This document shows, in pieces, positions 25,128 through 34,662 of a DNA stretch of 64,000 bases; positions within the stretch are counted from its first letter, which is position 1; each line of letters opens with the position of its first letter. The stretch spans positions 1,612,001-1,676,000 of the forward strand of contig OZ220465.1 in NCBI GenBank assembly GCA_965115815.1, written 5' to 3'. The notes below the pieces were generated by a model that was given only the letters and a program-made list of their open reading frames with translations, made no database searches and was not told where the DNA came from. A program made the translations under genes and the position numbers. The DNA is from VXPW01 sp965115815. GTDB lineage: Bacteria > Pseudomonadota > Alphaproteobacteria > TMED109.

Positions 25128-26505
25128 TAGTAGTACGGAAACGTTGAACTGACGATAGTATTCTGGCAAGATTTCCGTGTCGGTGCGTGTCGGTACGCGT
25201 GAGCGCCCGATCGGTACGGCGCTTTTTTGTTCATCCCCACAGACCCGATGCCGAACATGCAGGCGCTCATGCTCTCTTGGGGATCGGACGGATCCGGTTT
25301 CCGGGAACCGAGCCTGTCTGCAGGGGTTCGGTGCGGGGATCGGAGTGGATCATGGCCAACCCTCAGGGTAGGAAGCTCTATCGAGTGCGCCTTTCGGTGC
25401 CGGAGCGCCAGGAACTCCAGGCGATCGTCGACGGTACCGGAGCCGCCTGGCGTCGTCGTCGGGCGCAGATTCTCCTGATGGCGGACGAAGGGCGCGACGG
25501 CGGCAAACTCCGGGATGTCGACATCGCGCGCGGCTTGGGTATCGGCGCTTCGACGGTCGAACGCCTGCGCAAGCGTTGTGTTCTGGAGGGTTTGGAGGCC
25601 TCTCTCCGCCGCCGGGAGCAGGAGAACCGCCGACCGAAACTCCTGGACGGGGCGAAGGAGGCGAAGCTGGTGGCTCTGGCCTGTTCTTCCCCGCCCGAGG
25701 GTTGTGTTCGCTGGACACTGAAGCTGCGGGCCGGTCGTCGGATGGAGATGGAGATCGTCGAGAGCATCTCGAAAGAAACGGTACGGAAGACTCTAAAAAA
25801 AGGAGATCAAGCCTTGGCTGAAGCAGTACGGGTGCATTCCCCCGAGCCGCAATGCGCCGTTCGTGGCGGCGATGGAGGAGGTGCTGGACACGTACCAGCG
25901 GGATTTTGCCGAAGACGAGGTCCTGGTCTGCATGGATGAGACCAGCCGGCAGCAGACGAAGGAAACCCGCCTTCCCCGCCCCGTGCGGCCCGGGCAGCCG
26001 GAAATCGTCGACTACGAATACGAGCGAAACGGTACGGCCAATCTCTTCCTGGCGTTCGCGCCCAACGAAAATTGGCGTACGGTAAAGGTCACCGATCGCC
26101 GCACGGCGCGGGACTGGGCGCAGTTCATCCGGGAACTCGCGGACGATCCTATCCCCGGAAAAAAGATTGTACGGGTCATGGACAACCGGAACACACACGG
26201 CCCCGCGTCGTTGTATGAAGCCTTTGCACCCCGGGAGGCCATGCGGGTGCGAAAGCGGTTCGAGTTTCGGTACACGCCGAAGCACGGAAGCTGGCTCAAC
26301 ATGGCCGAAATCGAAATCGGCGCGTTGTTGCGACAGTGTCTTCGACGACGCATTCCTGATCGCGCCACCATGCTGCGGGAGACCGCGGCGTGGGTCAAGC
26401 GCCGCAACGCGGCCGGCGGCACCGTCGACTGGCGGTTCACGACGGCAGACGCCCGGGTGAAACTGAAGTCTCTATACCCATCAATCCAATGATTCCGTAC
26501 TACTA
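25128..26505 (+). mobile_element. IS630-family element, apparently complete
   Basis: Both ends carry inverted tagtagtacgga and are bounded by TA, as expected for IS630/Tc1-mariner insertion at TA. The interior encodes one transposase in two overlapping frames joined at an A7 run. The 402-bp derivative follows immediately, sharing the TA-containing junction. Confidence 0.88.
25352..26492 (+). CDS. IS630-family transposase, made by frameshifting at aaaaaaagg
   Basis: Frame 1 from ATG 25352 has the N-terminal HTH (KLRDVDIARGLGIGASTVER) and runs to SKETVRKTLKK. The A-run followed by ggagatcaagcc at 25794-25812 is where reading must move to give EIKPWLKQYGCIPPSRNAPF. Frame 2 then carries the DDE residues: D in VLVCMDETSRQQ, D in VRVMDNRNTHG, and E in WLNMAEIEIGAL. 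Such a homopolymer is the usual site of programmed frameshifting in two-frame IS630 members, so I regard the gene as active rather than broken, though a sequencing error is possible. Confidence 0.8.
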
Positions 26506-26506
26506 G

Positions 26507-26908
26507 TAGTAGTACGGAACTGTTGAACTGACGACAGTATTCTGGCAAGATTTCCGTGTCGGTCCGTGTCGGTCCGTGTCGGCACCCGATCGGTACGGCG
26601 CTCTCTGGTTCATCCCCACAGACCCGATGCCGAACGTGCAGGCGCCCACGCTCTCTTGGGGGATCGGACGGATCCGGTTTCCGGGAACCGAGCCTGCCTG
26701 CAGGTGTTCGGCACGGGGACCGGAGTGGATCCTGGCCAACCCTCAGGGCAGGAAGCTCTACCGAGTGAGTCTTTCGGCGCCGGAGCGCCGGGAGCTCCAG
26801 ACGATCGGGCGCCCACGCGTGCCGATACGCACCGACACGAGGCCGACACGGACCGACACGGAAATCTTGTCAGAACACTGTCGTCAGTTCAACGTTTCCG
26901 TACTACTA
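26507..26908. mobile_element. IS630-derived MITE (402 bp)
   Basis: Both ends are IS630 ends with about 65-100 bases of inverted repeat (tagtagtacggaactgttga / tagtagtacggaaacgttga, then tgacgacagt and ttccgtgtcgg repeats). It keeps the IS left region through the transposase start codon zone (ctggccaaccctcagg; ATG changed to CTG) and lacks the rest of the gene. A non-autonomous deletion derivative that the neighbouring IS630 could mobilise. Confidence 0.85.
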
Positions 26909-27031
26909 GATACGAATCCAGCCTGATTTCAGCGGAATATGTCGTCATATGCCATCAAAGAAGGAATCTTCGGTTCCCCAGATTCCAAATATGGTTGCAT
27001 ATACAATGTGTTGTGATTTTCCGTGCAGACA
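26909..27031. mobile_element. MITE family 3, copy d (half; reverse orientation)
   Basis: Inverted left part of MITE 3, from cgaatccagcctgatttcag to gattttccgtgcagacac. It starts at the point where copy c stops (shared cgaatcca), so c plus d equals one full element interrupted by 24768-26908. Confidence 0.75.
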
Positions 27032-27032
27032 C

Positions 27033-27905
27033 TAACTCGATGGCAGAGGCGATCCGGAGGGTCGGGATCCGCGAGGTCACCTTCTCCCGGTGGCGCAAGG
27101 AGGATGCCGGGAGGAACGGCGATCAGCTGCGCTGCCGGAAGGATCTGGAGAAGGAGAACGAGCGGCTGCGCCGGGCCGTTTCCGACCTGGCGTTGGACCA
27201 GCAGATTCTTGAGGAGGCCGCGCGGGGAACCTTCCGAGCCCCTCGCGTCGCCGCCGATGTATCGATCCTGTCCGTGATCAGCTGGAGATCTCGGAACAGC
27301 GGCCGGCCGGGTGCCGGGGCCGCACCGCTCGACCCGGCGCCGAACCTCGCACGGCCGTGCCGACGGGAAGCGTCGGGTTGCGGATCGGATCGGGCGGGCT
27401 CGCCGGCAGGTCCGCTACGGCTGCCGCCGCATCGCGGCCCGGCGGCGCGCCGCCGGTTGGCGGGTCCACGAACGACCAGAGGATCGAACGCCGGTGGCGG
27501 CGCGAGGGGCGGGAGGTGCCTGCCCGACCCCGGAAACGGAGCCGACGGTGGGCTCCGTGACGGCTCCGGTGTCCGGCTCCGCGCCGAGCGGGTGCATCCC
27601 GTCCGGTCGTACGACTTCGTGCCTCACCGGACCCGGGACGGCCCGGCCTTCCTCCGGCCGGGATCGCCCCGGGAGAACGGATTCATCGAAAGCTTCCACG
27701 CACGGTGGCGGGACGAGCTCCGGAACGGAGAGATCTTCTCCACCCTGAAGGAGGCCCGGATTCTCATCGAATCCCGGCGCCGCCACGACCACGCCGTGCG
27801 CCTGCACGGCAGCTTGGGATCCCGACCCCCAGCCCCGGAAACGATCCTGTCAGGCCGGCCAGCCTGGCGGAGAAGCCGCCCATTCACGAACATTCGTACT
27901 GAACC
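27033..27905 (+). pseudogene. IS3-family element b (heavily decayed)
   Basis: Pieces of OrfA (SMAEAIRRVGIREVTFSRWR, then RRAVSDLALDQQILEEAARG) and of OrfB (RPGSPRENGFIESFHARWRD, TLKEARILIESRRRHDHAV) occur in several frames. Same type as element a at 7431-8655. The central catalytic section with the first two Asp residues is deleted. Purine-to-G drift is marked compared with element a. Confidence 0.75.
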
Positions 27906-27977
27906 AGTCGATGGGGGCAGGCCAGCCCCGGGTGAAACGGGAGCCCCGGGGCCCCTCCGTCCAGAGATTCCGTACGA

Positions 27978-29108
27978 CTAGCCGCGGAGCTGCAGGTACC
28001 CCTGTTCCGCGTACGGGTTCCGGGCGCGCGCCTCGTTCCGGAACCGCTCCCAGCTTTCGAAGATCCGGCGCGCGAGGTCGCCCTCCCGGGCGGTGGCCCG
28101 AACGACGTCTTCGCTGTGCGCCAGCATCTCCTTGAACACCGCCGCCGGAAAGGTCCGCAACTGCACGCCGTGCTCCTCGACCAGGACGCGCTGCGATTCG
28201 TTGTTGGCGGCGGTGAACTCGGCCAGCATGCGCACGTTGGTCGCCGCCGCGGCGTCTTCCACGATGACCTGGAGATCCGGCTCCAGACCCTCCCATTCCG
28301 CCTTGTTCATCAGCAGTTCGGAGGCCGTGCCCGGCTCGTGGAACCCGGGCCCGTAGTAGTTCTGCGTGATCTTGTAGAACCCGAACGCGAGATCGTTCCA
28401 GGGGCCGACCCATTCGGTGGCATCGATCACCCCCGATTGCAGCGCCGGCATGATCTCGCCGCCGGGGAGATTGACCGCGGTTCCCCCCAGCCGGTTGATG
28501 ACCTCGGCGCCGAGACCGGGGATCCGCATCTTGAGGCCCTGAAAGTCCGCGACCGAGTGGATTTCCTTCTGGAACCAGCCCCCCATCTGGGTGCCGGAAT
28601 TGCCGGCCAGAAACGCCTTCAGCCCGAATTCCGCATAGAGTTCGTCCCAGAGCTCCTGGCCGCCGCCATGGTAGACCCAAGCGTTGTGTTCCTGGGCGAC
28701 GAGGCCGCCGGGTACCGCGGCATAGAACGGGGTCGAGCGATGCTTGTTGATCCAGTAGTAGGGCGCTCCGTGACTCATGTGCACCTTGCCCTCGCGCACG
28801 GCGTCGAAATTCTCGAACGGCGGCACCAGTTCCCCGGCCGCGTACAGCTTGACCGTCAGCCGCCGCTCCGACGCCTTCGTGATGTGGTCGGCCATCCGCT
28901 GCGCCCCCGTCCCGAGGCCGGGGAAGTTCTTGGGCCATGTGGTGACCAGACGCCATTCCCGCAGCCCCCGGTTGACGGCAGGAGCGCCGGCGGGCCGGTC
29001 CGGGGTGCCGGACTCCGCGGTCTGCTGGTGATCATCCTCGCCGCACGCGGCGAGAGCGGCCGAGGCGCCGACGACGGCGGCTCCGGAAAGAAAGGTTCGA
29101 CGATCCAA
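27978..29108 (-). CDS. dctP: TRAP transporter solute-binding protein, Tat-exported
   Basis: TTG start at 29108 preceded at good spacing by aaggag; 376 residues. The N-terminus has a twin-arginine signal (DRRTFLSGAAVVGASAALAA) ending in a lipobox-like LAAC. The mature part carries DctP-family blocks: RLVTTWPKNFPGLGTGAQR, VHMSHGAPYYWINKHRSTPF, MPALQSGVIDATEWVGPWND. This subgroup binds 2-oxo acids or related carboxylates in characterised members; the substrate here is not determined. Its membrane partners dctQ-dctM lie at 4964-6873 in the opposite orientation. Confidence 0.88.
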   Translation of the reverse strand: MDRRTFLSGAAVVGASAALAACGEDDHQQTAESGTPDRPAGAPAVNRGLREWRLVTTWPKNFPGLGTGAQRMADHITKASERRLTVKLYAAGELVPPFENFDAVREGKVHMSHGAPYYWINKHRSTPFYAAVPGGLVAQEHNAWVYHGGGQELWDELYAEFGLKAFLAGNSGTQMGGWFQKEIHSVADFQGLKMRIPGLGAEVINRLGGTAVNLPGGEIMPALQSGVIDATEWVGPWNDLAFGFYKITQNYYGPGFHEPGTASELLMNKAEWEGLEPDLQVIVEDAAAATNVRMLAEFTAANNESQRVLVEEHGVQLRTFPAAVFKEMLAHSEDVVRATAREGDLARRIFESWERFRNEARARNPYAEQGYLQLRG

Positions 29109-29214
29109 GTCGGAAGCTCCTTGACAGGGGGGGGAGGGCAGAGGCAAGGGGGTGACGGTGCAATGTCGCCGGCGCGCCAGCATAGCGGCAAACCTTCGCC
29201 GCCCGAAGAGCGCG

Positions 29215-29946
29215 TCAGCTGTCCGCCGCGTCCAGTCGCACCCATCCCTGCCGGGTCAGCTCTTCGAGCGGCCGGAAGCGCCGCTTGTACGCCATCTTGG
29301 CCGAGCGGGGAATCCAGTAGCCCAGGTAGAAGTAGCGGAGTTCCAGGGACCGCACACGCCGGATGTGCCAGAGGATGGTCGCGGTGCCCGGGCTGTCCCG
29401 CCGGCGCTCCGGAGCCCAGAACTTGTAGATGCCCGACAGCCCGTCGGCGAGTCGATCGGTCAACGCCACGGCGACGAGCGTGCGATCGCGGTCGCGGGCC
29501 TCGACCACGCGGGTGGCCACCGGCGTGTCCTCGACCATTGCCTGGTACGAGGCGTAGTCCATGCCTTCCATGCCCCCGCCGATGTGGCGGTCGGCCTGGT
29601 AGCGGCGGAAGAGCCCGTACTGCTCGCGGGTGGCCACCGGCGCACCCTCGTGCCACGTGAGTGACCGGTCCAGGCGGCGGGCGCGCCGGAACCGCCGGTC
29701 CGCCCGGAATTCCCGGGTGTCGATGCGTACCGGCCGGCATTCCGAGCAGGTCGGGCAGGCCGGCCGGTAGGCCATCCCGTGGCTGCGCCGGAACCCGGCG
29801 CGGACGAGGTCGGAGTGCAACCGGTCGGCATGCGCCGCCGGCAGCCGGATGACGGTCTTGCGCTCGACCTGGCCGGGCAGGTACGGGCAGGGGAGCGGCC
29901 GGGTTCCGACGAAGACCGGAAGGGGGGTGCCGAGTGGCAGCGTCAT
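29215..29946 (-). CDS. bpt: Aspartate/glutamate leucyltransferase
   Basis: 243 residues from ATG 29946. Typical Bpt/ATE features: CPYLPGQVERKTVIRLP, AYRPACPTCSECRPVRIDTR with the Cys pairs, FRRYQADRHIGGGMEGMDY and YFYLGYWIPRSAKMAYKRRF. The enzyme adds Leu from Leu-tRNA to N-terminal Asp or Glu of proteins, making them ClpS/ClpAP substrates in the bacterial N-degron pathway. Length is normal (about 240-250). Cytoplasmic. Intact, with no obvious operon partner. Confidence 0.93.
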   Translation of the reverse strand: MTLPLGTPLPVFVGTRPLPCPYLPGQVERKTVIRLPAAHADRLHSDLVRAGFRRSHGMAYRPACPTCSECRPVRIDTREFRADRRFRRARRLDRSLTWHEGAPVATREQYGLFRRYQADRHIGGGMEGMDYASYQAMVEDTPVATRVVEARDRDRTLVAVALTDRLADGLSGIYKFWAPERRRDSPGTATILWHIRRVRSLELRYFYLGYWIPRSAKMAYKRRFRPLEELTRQGWVRLDAADS

Positions 29947-30036
29947 GACCGGGGCCTGCGGGAACGGAGTCGGCGGCATGCTATCAAGCCGCCGGCGCGC
30001 CGGGGAACTCCGGCCGACGGAGCGGTCGGAACGGGG

Positions 30037-31833
30037 CTACGCGATTCCGTAGTACCAGGGCACGAACAGGGTGAAGGCGGCCCAGCAGATCAGGGTGAGC
30101 GGCGGGCCGCTCCGGAGATAGTGCCGGCCCCGGTAGCCTCCCGGACCCATGACCAGCAGGTTGGTCTGATAGCCGATGGGGGTCGAGAACGACATGTTGG
30201 CACCGAAGATCACGGTCACGGCGAACGGGAACGGATCCACGCCGAGGATCTGGGCGATGCCGATCGCGATCGGCATGTAGAGGACGGCGGCCGCATTGTT
30301 GGTCAGGAGATCGGTGGTGACGGCCGTCACCAGGAACAGGGCCGACATCATCGCTGCCGGTCCGAAACCGAACATCTCCATCGCCCCCACCGCGCCGTCC
30401 GCCACCCACTCGGCGGCGCCGCTCATCTGCATGGCGCCGCTCAGGCCGAGCATGGCCGCCACCGGCAGGGCCACCCGCCCGTCGATCGCGCCGAGGGCGC
30501 GCCCCACCGACAGCGTGCCGGACGCGATCATCGCAAAGGCGCCGGCGACCGCGGCCACGACCACCGGCACCACCCCGCTGGAGGCGGCCAGGACCGTCCC
30601 CGCAAAGATCGCGGCAGCGCGCCACCGGAACCGGACCGGCGGCAGCTGGCTCTGCCGCCATTCGGTGGGCACGACGATTCCGGTCTGCCGCAGATCGCTC
30701 ACCGCGCTCTGATTCCCTTCCACCAGCAGCAGGTCGCCGCTTTGCAGCGGCACCTCGAGCGGCCGGACCCGACGGCTGGTCGACCGGGTGCGCCGGAGGC
30801 CGAGGATGGTGCAGCCGGTCCGCCGGCGGAAGGTTTCGGGGTTCATGGGCGGGGATCGGGTAAACGGCGAATCGACGGGCACCACGGCTTCGGCAAAGAA
30901 GTTGGCCTCGTTCTCGGCCCGCACCCGGGCCGTTCGGAACACGCCCCCCAAGGATCCGAGAATCGCGGGAAACCGGGTGCGCGCCAGCGCGACGATCAGC
31001 ACGTCTCCGGCCCGGAGCACGAGGTTCTCGAACGGAAAGAAGTAGGTGTCGAGCCCGCGCCGCACCGAGAACACGGTCATCTCCTGCAGACCGGGAAACA
31101 TGCCTCCGATGGAGGCTTCCCCCACGATCGCGGAATCGGAGCGGACCTCGATCTCCGTGACGAACTGGCGCGACTCGGCCGCCGTCGTCGCCCCGGACTT
31201 CAGTTTCGGCAGCATCCACGGCAGGACCGCAGTGACATAGAGCAGGCCGGCACCCGCGATGACCAGTCCCGGGACCGTGAAGGCAAAGAAGCCGAACGGC
31301 GGCAGCCCGAGATCCACGGCCAGGCCGGCGGCGATCAGGTTGGTGCTGGATCCGACCAGGGTGGTCATGCCGCCGAGGATGCTGGCGTAGCTCAGCGGAA
31401 TGAGCGTGCGCGACGGCGGCAGGCGGTCGGACGCCACCAGGATCAGGATGGGGATGAAGATCAGGACGATGGGCGTGTTGTTGATGAGGCTGGACGCGAC
31501 CGCCGCGATCGCCAGCAGCGCGACGAACACGATTCCCCGGTAGTGCCGGGCCATCCGGTTGATCAGGTCGGTGATGCGGCTGAGCGCCCCGGTTTCGGTC
31601 ACTCCCCGGGCCACGATCAGCAGGGCCATCAGGGTGATCAGTCCGGTATTGGCGAACCCCGCGAAGACCGTTTCCGGCGCCGCCGCGGCATCGGGCAGGT
31701 CGATCAGCACGAACAGGCTGAGGAGGGCGAGCAGGAGTCCGATGGCGACGGTCTCGAGTCGGAAGCGTCCCGAGACAAAGGCGGTGATGGCCGATGCGGC
31801 GATGAGCAGGGTGAGGGCGATGGGGACGGTCAT
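30037..31833 (-). CDS. SLC13-family permease with internal TrkA-C domains
   Basis: 598 residues. N-terminal helices (LVGSSTNLIAAGLAVDLGLP, SSLINNTPIVLIFIPIL) and C-terminal helices (TDLLTNNAAAVLYMPIAIGI, TPIGYQTNLLVMGPGGYRG) carry the duplicated SNT/TNxAA motifs of DASS/SLC13 carriers. Between them (about residues 210-390) lie two soluble RCK_C/TrkA-C segments (FENLVLRAGDVLIVALAR, VPLQSGDLLLVEGN). Such proteins are predicted Na+-coupled anion carriers, often annotated for sulfate or citrate; substrate unknown. The end of the gene is 29 bases from the thioesterase gene on the same strand. Confidence 0.88.
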   Translation of the reverse strand: MTVPIALTLLIAASAITAFVSGRFRLETVAIGLLLALLSLFVLIDLPDAAAAPETVFAGFANTGLITLMALLIVARGVTETGALSRITDLINRMARHYRGIVFVALLAIAAVASSLINNTPIVLIFIPILILVASDRLPPSRTLIPLSYASILGGMTTLVGSSTNLIAAGLAVDLGLPPFGFFAFTVPGLVIAGAGLLYVTAVLPWMLPKLKSGATTAAESRQFVTEIEVRSDSAIVGEASIGGMFPGLQEMTVFSVRRGLDTYFFPFENLVLRAGDVLIVALARTRFPAILGSLGGVFRTARVRAENEANFFAEAVVPVDSPFTRSPPMNPETFRRRTGCTILGLRRTRSTSRRVRPLEVPLQSGDLLLVEGNQSAVSDLRQTGIVVPTEWRQSQLPPVRFRWRAAAIFAGTVLAASSGVVPVVVAAVAGAFAMIASGTLSVGRALGAIDGRVALPVAAMLGLSGAMQMSGAAEWVADGAVGAMEMFGFGPAAMMSALFLVTAVTTDLLTNNAAAVLYMPIAIGIAQILGVDPFPFAVTVIFGANMSFSTPIGYQTNLLVMGPGGYRGRHYLRSGPPLTLICWAAFTLFVPWYYGIA

Positions 31834-31861
31834 GAAGGAGGCGTGCCCGTTCGCGAGCGCG

Positions 31862-32323
31862 TCAGGACGGGGGCCGGGGGTCGGTTCCCCGGGCCGCCAG
31901 CCGGACCCGGAGATCCTCGGGGATCGGTACGCTCGCCCCGCGGGCCCGGGCCGCGAGCACCATGACCGAACCGGAGCGGGCGGCGCCGACGCCGCCCCGG
32001 AACACGGTCTGGTCCCAGTGCACCGAAGACCGGCCGAAGCGGACGATCCGGGTACCGACGGTCACCTCCCCCGGCCACCGCAGCTGCGCCCGATAATCGA
32101 TGGCGATGTGGACGAGCATGAAGACCGGATCCGCCGTGATCGGGTCGTGGATGCCTTTGAGATACGCGAGTCGACCTTCCTCGAAGTACCGGGCCACGGC
32201 GGCGTGGTTGACGTGGCCCACGCCGTCGAGGTCGGAGAAGCGGATTCCATGGTCGATGCGGTGCGCATATTGCTCGGGGGTCGGGTCGACCGGCCGAGCG
32301 CGAGCGGGAACGGGAGCGGACAT
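31862..32323 (-). CDS. Hotdog-fold acyl-CoA thioesterase (4HBT type)
   Basis: 153 residues from ATG 32323. The hotdog pattern RFSDLDGVGHVNHAAVARYF then EEGRLAYLK with Asp and His in D-x-x-x-H-V-N is that of YbgC/FadM-like thioesterases, which hydrolyse acyl-CoA thioesters. A C-terminal strand region (EVTVGTRIVRFGRSSVHWDQ) follows. It lies beside acyl-CoA metabolism genes, which fits a role in releasing free acids or CoA. Confidence 0.88.
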   Translation of the reverse strand: MSAPVPARARPVDPTPEQYAHRIDHGIRFSDLDGVGHVNHAAVARYFEEGRLAYLKGIHDPITADPVFMLVHIAIDYRAQLRWPGEVTVGTRIVRFGRSSVHWDQTVFRGGVGAARSGSVMVLAARARGASVPIPEDLRVRLAARGTDPRPPS

Positions 32324-32367
32324 GCAAGCGACTATGCGAACGGGGGCGGCCGGGTGCAACCGACGGG

Positions 32368-34662
32368 TCAGGGACCGGCCGCGCGGGTGAGAACCAGGCG
32401 CTTTGCTACCGGGATCCGTTCCCGGTCGGCTTCGAACGGCAGGAGCCGTCCGGCGTGCCACGGATCCGCGTGATTGCGGTACCAGGGCGACAGCGGGTGG
32501 CCGGACGGGCCGGTGGACAGCACCGCCCAGGAACGGGCGGGTTCGGCGAGATCGTGGATCAGCCGGAGGCCGGCTCCGTGGATGCCGGCGAACGGCTGCT
32601 CGGGGTCGCTCCAGTCGGCGTGCATCCGCATGAGCGTGAACGGACCGCCGGCATGGGGGCGGACGATGTCGAGGATCGGCCCGAGGAGCGGCAGTCCGCC
32701 CAGGAGGCGGTGCCGGTGTACCGCGGGCGCCGCCTCGCCCCACCGCAGGGCGGTCAGGTCGCCGCCGTACCGGTCGCGCAGCTCCGCCACGGCGTCGCGC
32801 AGGGCGTCGCGGACGACTGCCCGGCACGCCACCGGTGAATCGCCGCACCCGGCAATGCGGCCGGTGAGCAGGTCGATCAGCAACTGGGGCCGCGGCTCGG
32901 GAGGGAGGCCGGCGTCGACGAACACGGAGGGCAGGAGGCGCCGGACCAGAGCCCGGTGCCAGGCGGAGTAGACGAGCGGTTCCGGCCGGTCTCCTGCCAT
33001 GCGGAAGTCCCAGTTCCCGAGCAGTTCGGCGGCCTCTGCCGAGGCCGGAGGGAAGGGGCCGGCGGCCAGCAGCAGCGGCACGATCGTGCGGGCGGCCGGG
33101 GACAGGACATCGGTCTGGATGTCCGCGAATCGGTCCGGGGTGAACCCGCCGGCGGGAACCGCGGCCAGGAGTTCCCCCAGACGTTCCGCCCGGTAGGAAT
33201 CGGGGCGGTCCCGCATGAGCACGTGCGGAAAGCCGGCCGGCGCGCGATATTCGTTGGCGCTCCGGATGCGCCCGTCCGGAGGGTTGGTCTCGCTCGGCAG
33301 GGCGGCGCCCTGCAGCCGCCCGGTCCACGCGTCCGCGGGGTCCGTGCCGTCGGCGGGAAGAAAGCCGTCGCCGCCCGTCCGCACCGGGAGGCGGCCGGTC
33401 ATCACGTAGCCGATGTTGTCGTCGAGGTCGGCATGGACGACCATCTGGGTCACCGCGCCGAGTTCGCGCAGGGCCGTGCGGAACGCGGCGGCGCTGGCCG
33501 CACGCACGCTCCGGAAGGCGGCCCGCTGGGAATGGTCCGCGATGCCCGCGTCGTACGAACGCAAGGCCACGACCTGATCGGGGCCGGCGATCGCGAATTC
33601 CGGAAGGTCGGAGACCACGGGTCCGTGCCGGGTCGACCGTACGACCAGCGGCACGGGTTCCGCCCCGCGTACCGCAATCGTCTCGGCGCGAACGCGAAAG
33701 GGCTGCGGGCCCTCCGGTGCGAGGTACGACCCCGGATCGGACGGATCGACGGTTTCGACATAGAGGTCCTGCACGTCGGCGTAGACCGCCGTCATGCCCC
33801 AGGCGACGCGCGGGTTGCGGCCCATCGGAACCGCGGCAATGCCCGGCAGGGTGCCGCCCCATACCCGAAACCCGGGCGCCTCGAGCTGGGCCAGGTACCA
33901 GACCGAGGGCGCGGAGAACCGCAGGTGCGGATCGCTGGCGAGCAGCGGCCGGCCGCGGGCCGAGTGCCGGCCGGCGACGGCCCAGGCGTTCGATCCGGCC
34001 GGCGGCGCACCGACCGATCGCCAGAGCTCCCGCAGGCGCGCCTCCCCGAGTCTCCCGACGAGGCGGGCCCGCAGCGCTTCCGTGCGCGCGTTGCCGGCGA
34101 GCACCGCCCCCATCATCCTGACGGCCAGGATGCTGTCGGCCGGCCGCCAGCGTTCGGGCACCCAGCCCAGCAGCCGCAGTTCGAACGGACGGTGCCCGCT
34201 GTCGAGCGCGGCGTTCACCCCGTCGGCGTAGGCCTGCAGGAGGCGGCGCGTCGCCGGATCCAGCGAAGCAGCCCCGGTTTCGGCGGCCCGGGCGTGCCCC
34301 AGCGTTCGGGCCTCGCGGTCGAGCGGGAGCGCTCTGGCCCCGAGTACCTCAGCCAGACGGCCCTGGCCGGCCCGGCGCGCGAAGGCCATGCTGGCGAAGC
34401 GGTCCTGGGCGTGCACGAACCCGAGGCCGAACCAGGCGTCCTGCTCGCTATCGGCGAAGATGTGCGGAATCCCGTACGGATCCCGCAGGATCTCGAGGGA
34501 GGTCTCGATTCCGACGACCTCGAGGTGTCCGTCCAGCTGCGGCAGCGCGGCCCGCAAGGCGATCAGGGGCAGGGCGAGTCCGGTCGCGGCGGCGGTCAGT
34601 GCGGCGGCGAGGCAAAGGCCGAGGACCGACTGCAGGCGCACCGCCCGTCCGCTACCGCTCAC
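32368..34662 (-). CDS. Penicillin acylase family (Ntn) amidohydrolase
   Basis: 764 residues. An N-terminal hydrophobic anchor/signal (SVLGLCLAAALTAAATGLAL) suggests export or membrane attachment. EILRDPYGIPHIFADSEQDA and GFVHAQDRFASMAFARRAGQ are typical of the alpha-chain part, and the autocatalytic cleavage site with nucleophilic Ser224 is in APPAGSNAWAVAGRHS. DNIGYVMTGRLPVR and the C-terminal HPLSPWYRNHADPWHAG are also family features. Members cleave N-acyl bonds including penicillins and acyl-homoserine lactones; substrate here unknown. Overlaps the CoA-transferase stop by 11 bases, so co-transcribed. Confidence 0.9.
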   Translation of the reverse strand: MSGSGRAVRLQSVLGLCLAAALTAAATGLALPLIALRAALPQLDGHLEVVGIETSLEILRDPYGIPHIFADSEQDAWFGLGFVHAQDRFASMAFARRAGQGRLAEVLGARALPLDREARTLGHARAAETGAASLDPATRRLLQAYADGVNAALDSGHRPFELRLLGWVPERWRPADSILAVRMMGAVLAGNARTEALRARLVGRLGEARLRELWRSVGAPPAGSNAWAVAGRHSARGRPLLASDPHLRFSAPSVWYLAQLEAPGFRVWGGTLPGIAAVPMGRNPRVAWGMTAVYADVQDLYVETVDPSDPGSYLAPEGPQPFRVRAETIAVRGAEPVPLVVRSTRHGPVVSDLPEFAIAGPDQVVALRSYDAGIADHSQRAAFRSVRAASAAAFRTALRELGAVTQMVVHADLDDNIGYVMTGRLPVRTGGDGFLPADGTDPADAWTGRLQGAALPSETNPPDGRIRSANEYRAPAGFPHVLMRDRPDSYRAERLGELLAAVPAGGFTPDRFADIQTDVLSPAARTIVPLLLAAGPFPPASAEAAELLGNWDFRMAGDRPEPLVYSAWHRALVRRLLPSVFVDAGLPPEPRPQLLIDLLTGRIAGCGDSPVACRAVVRDALRDAVAELRDRYGGDLTALRWGEAAPAVHRHRLLGGLPLLGPILDIVRPHAGGPFTLMRMHADWSDPEQPFAGIHGAGLRLIHDLAEPARSWAVLSTGPSGHPLSPWYRNHADPWHAGRLLPFEADRERIPVAKRLVLTRAAGP

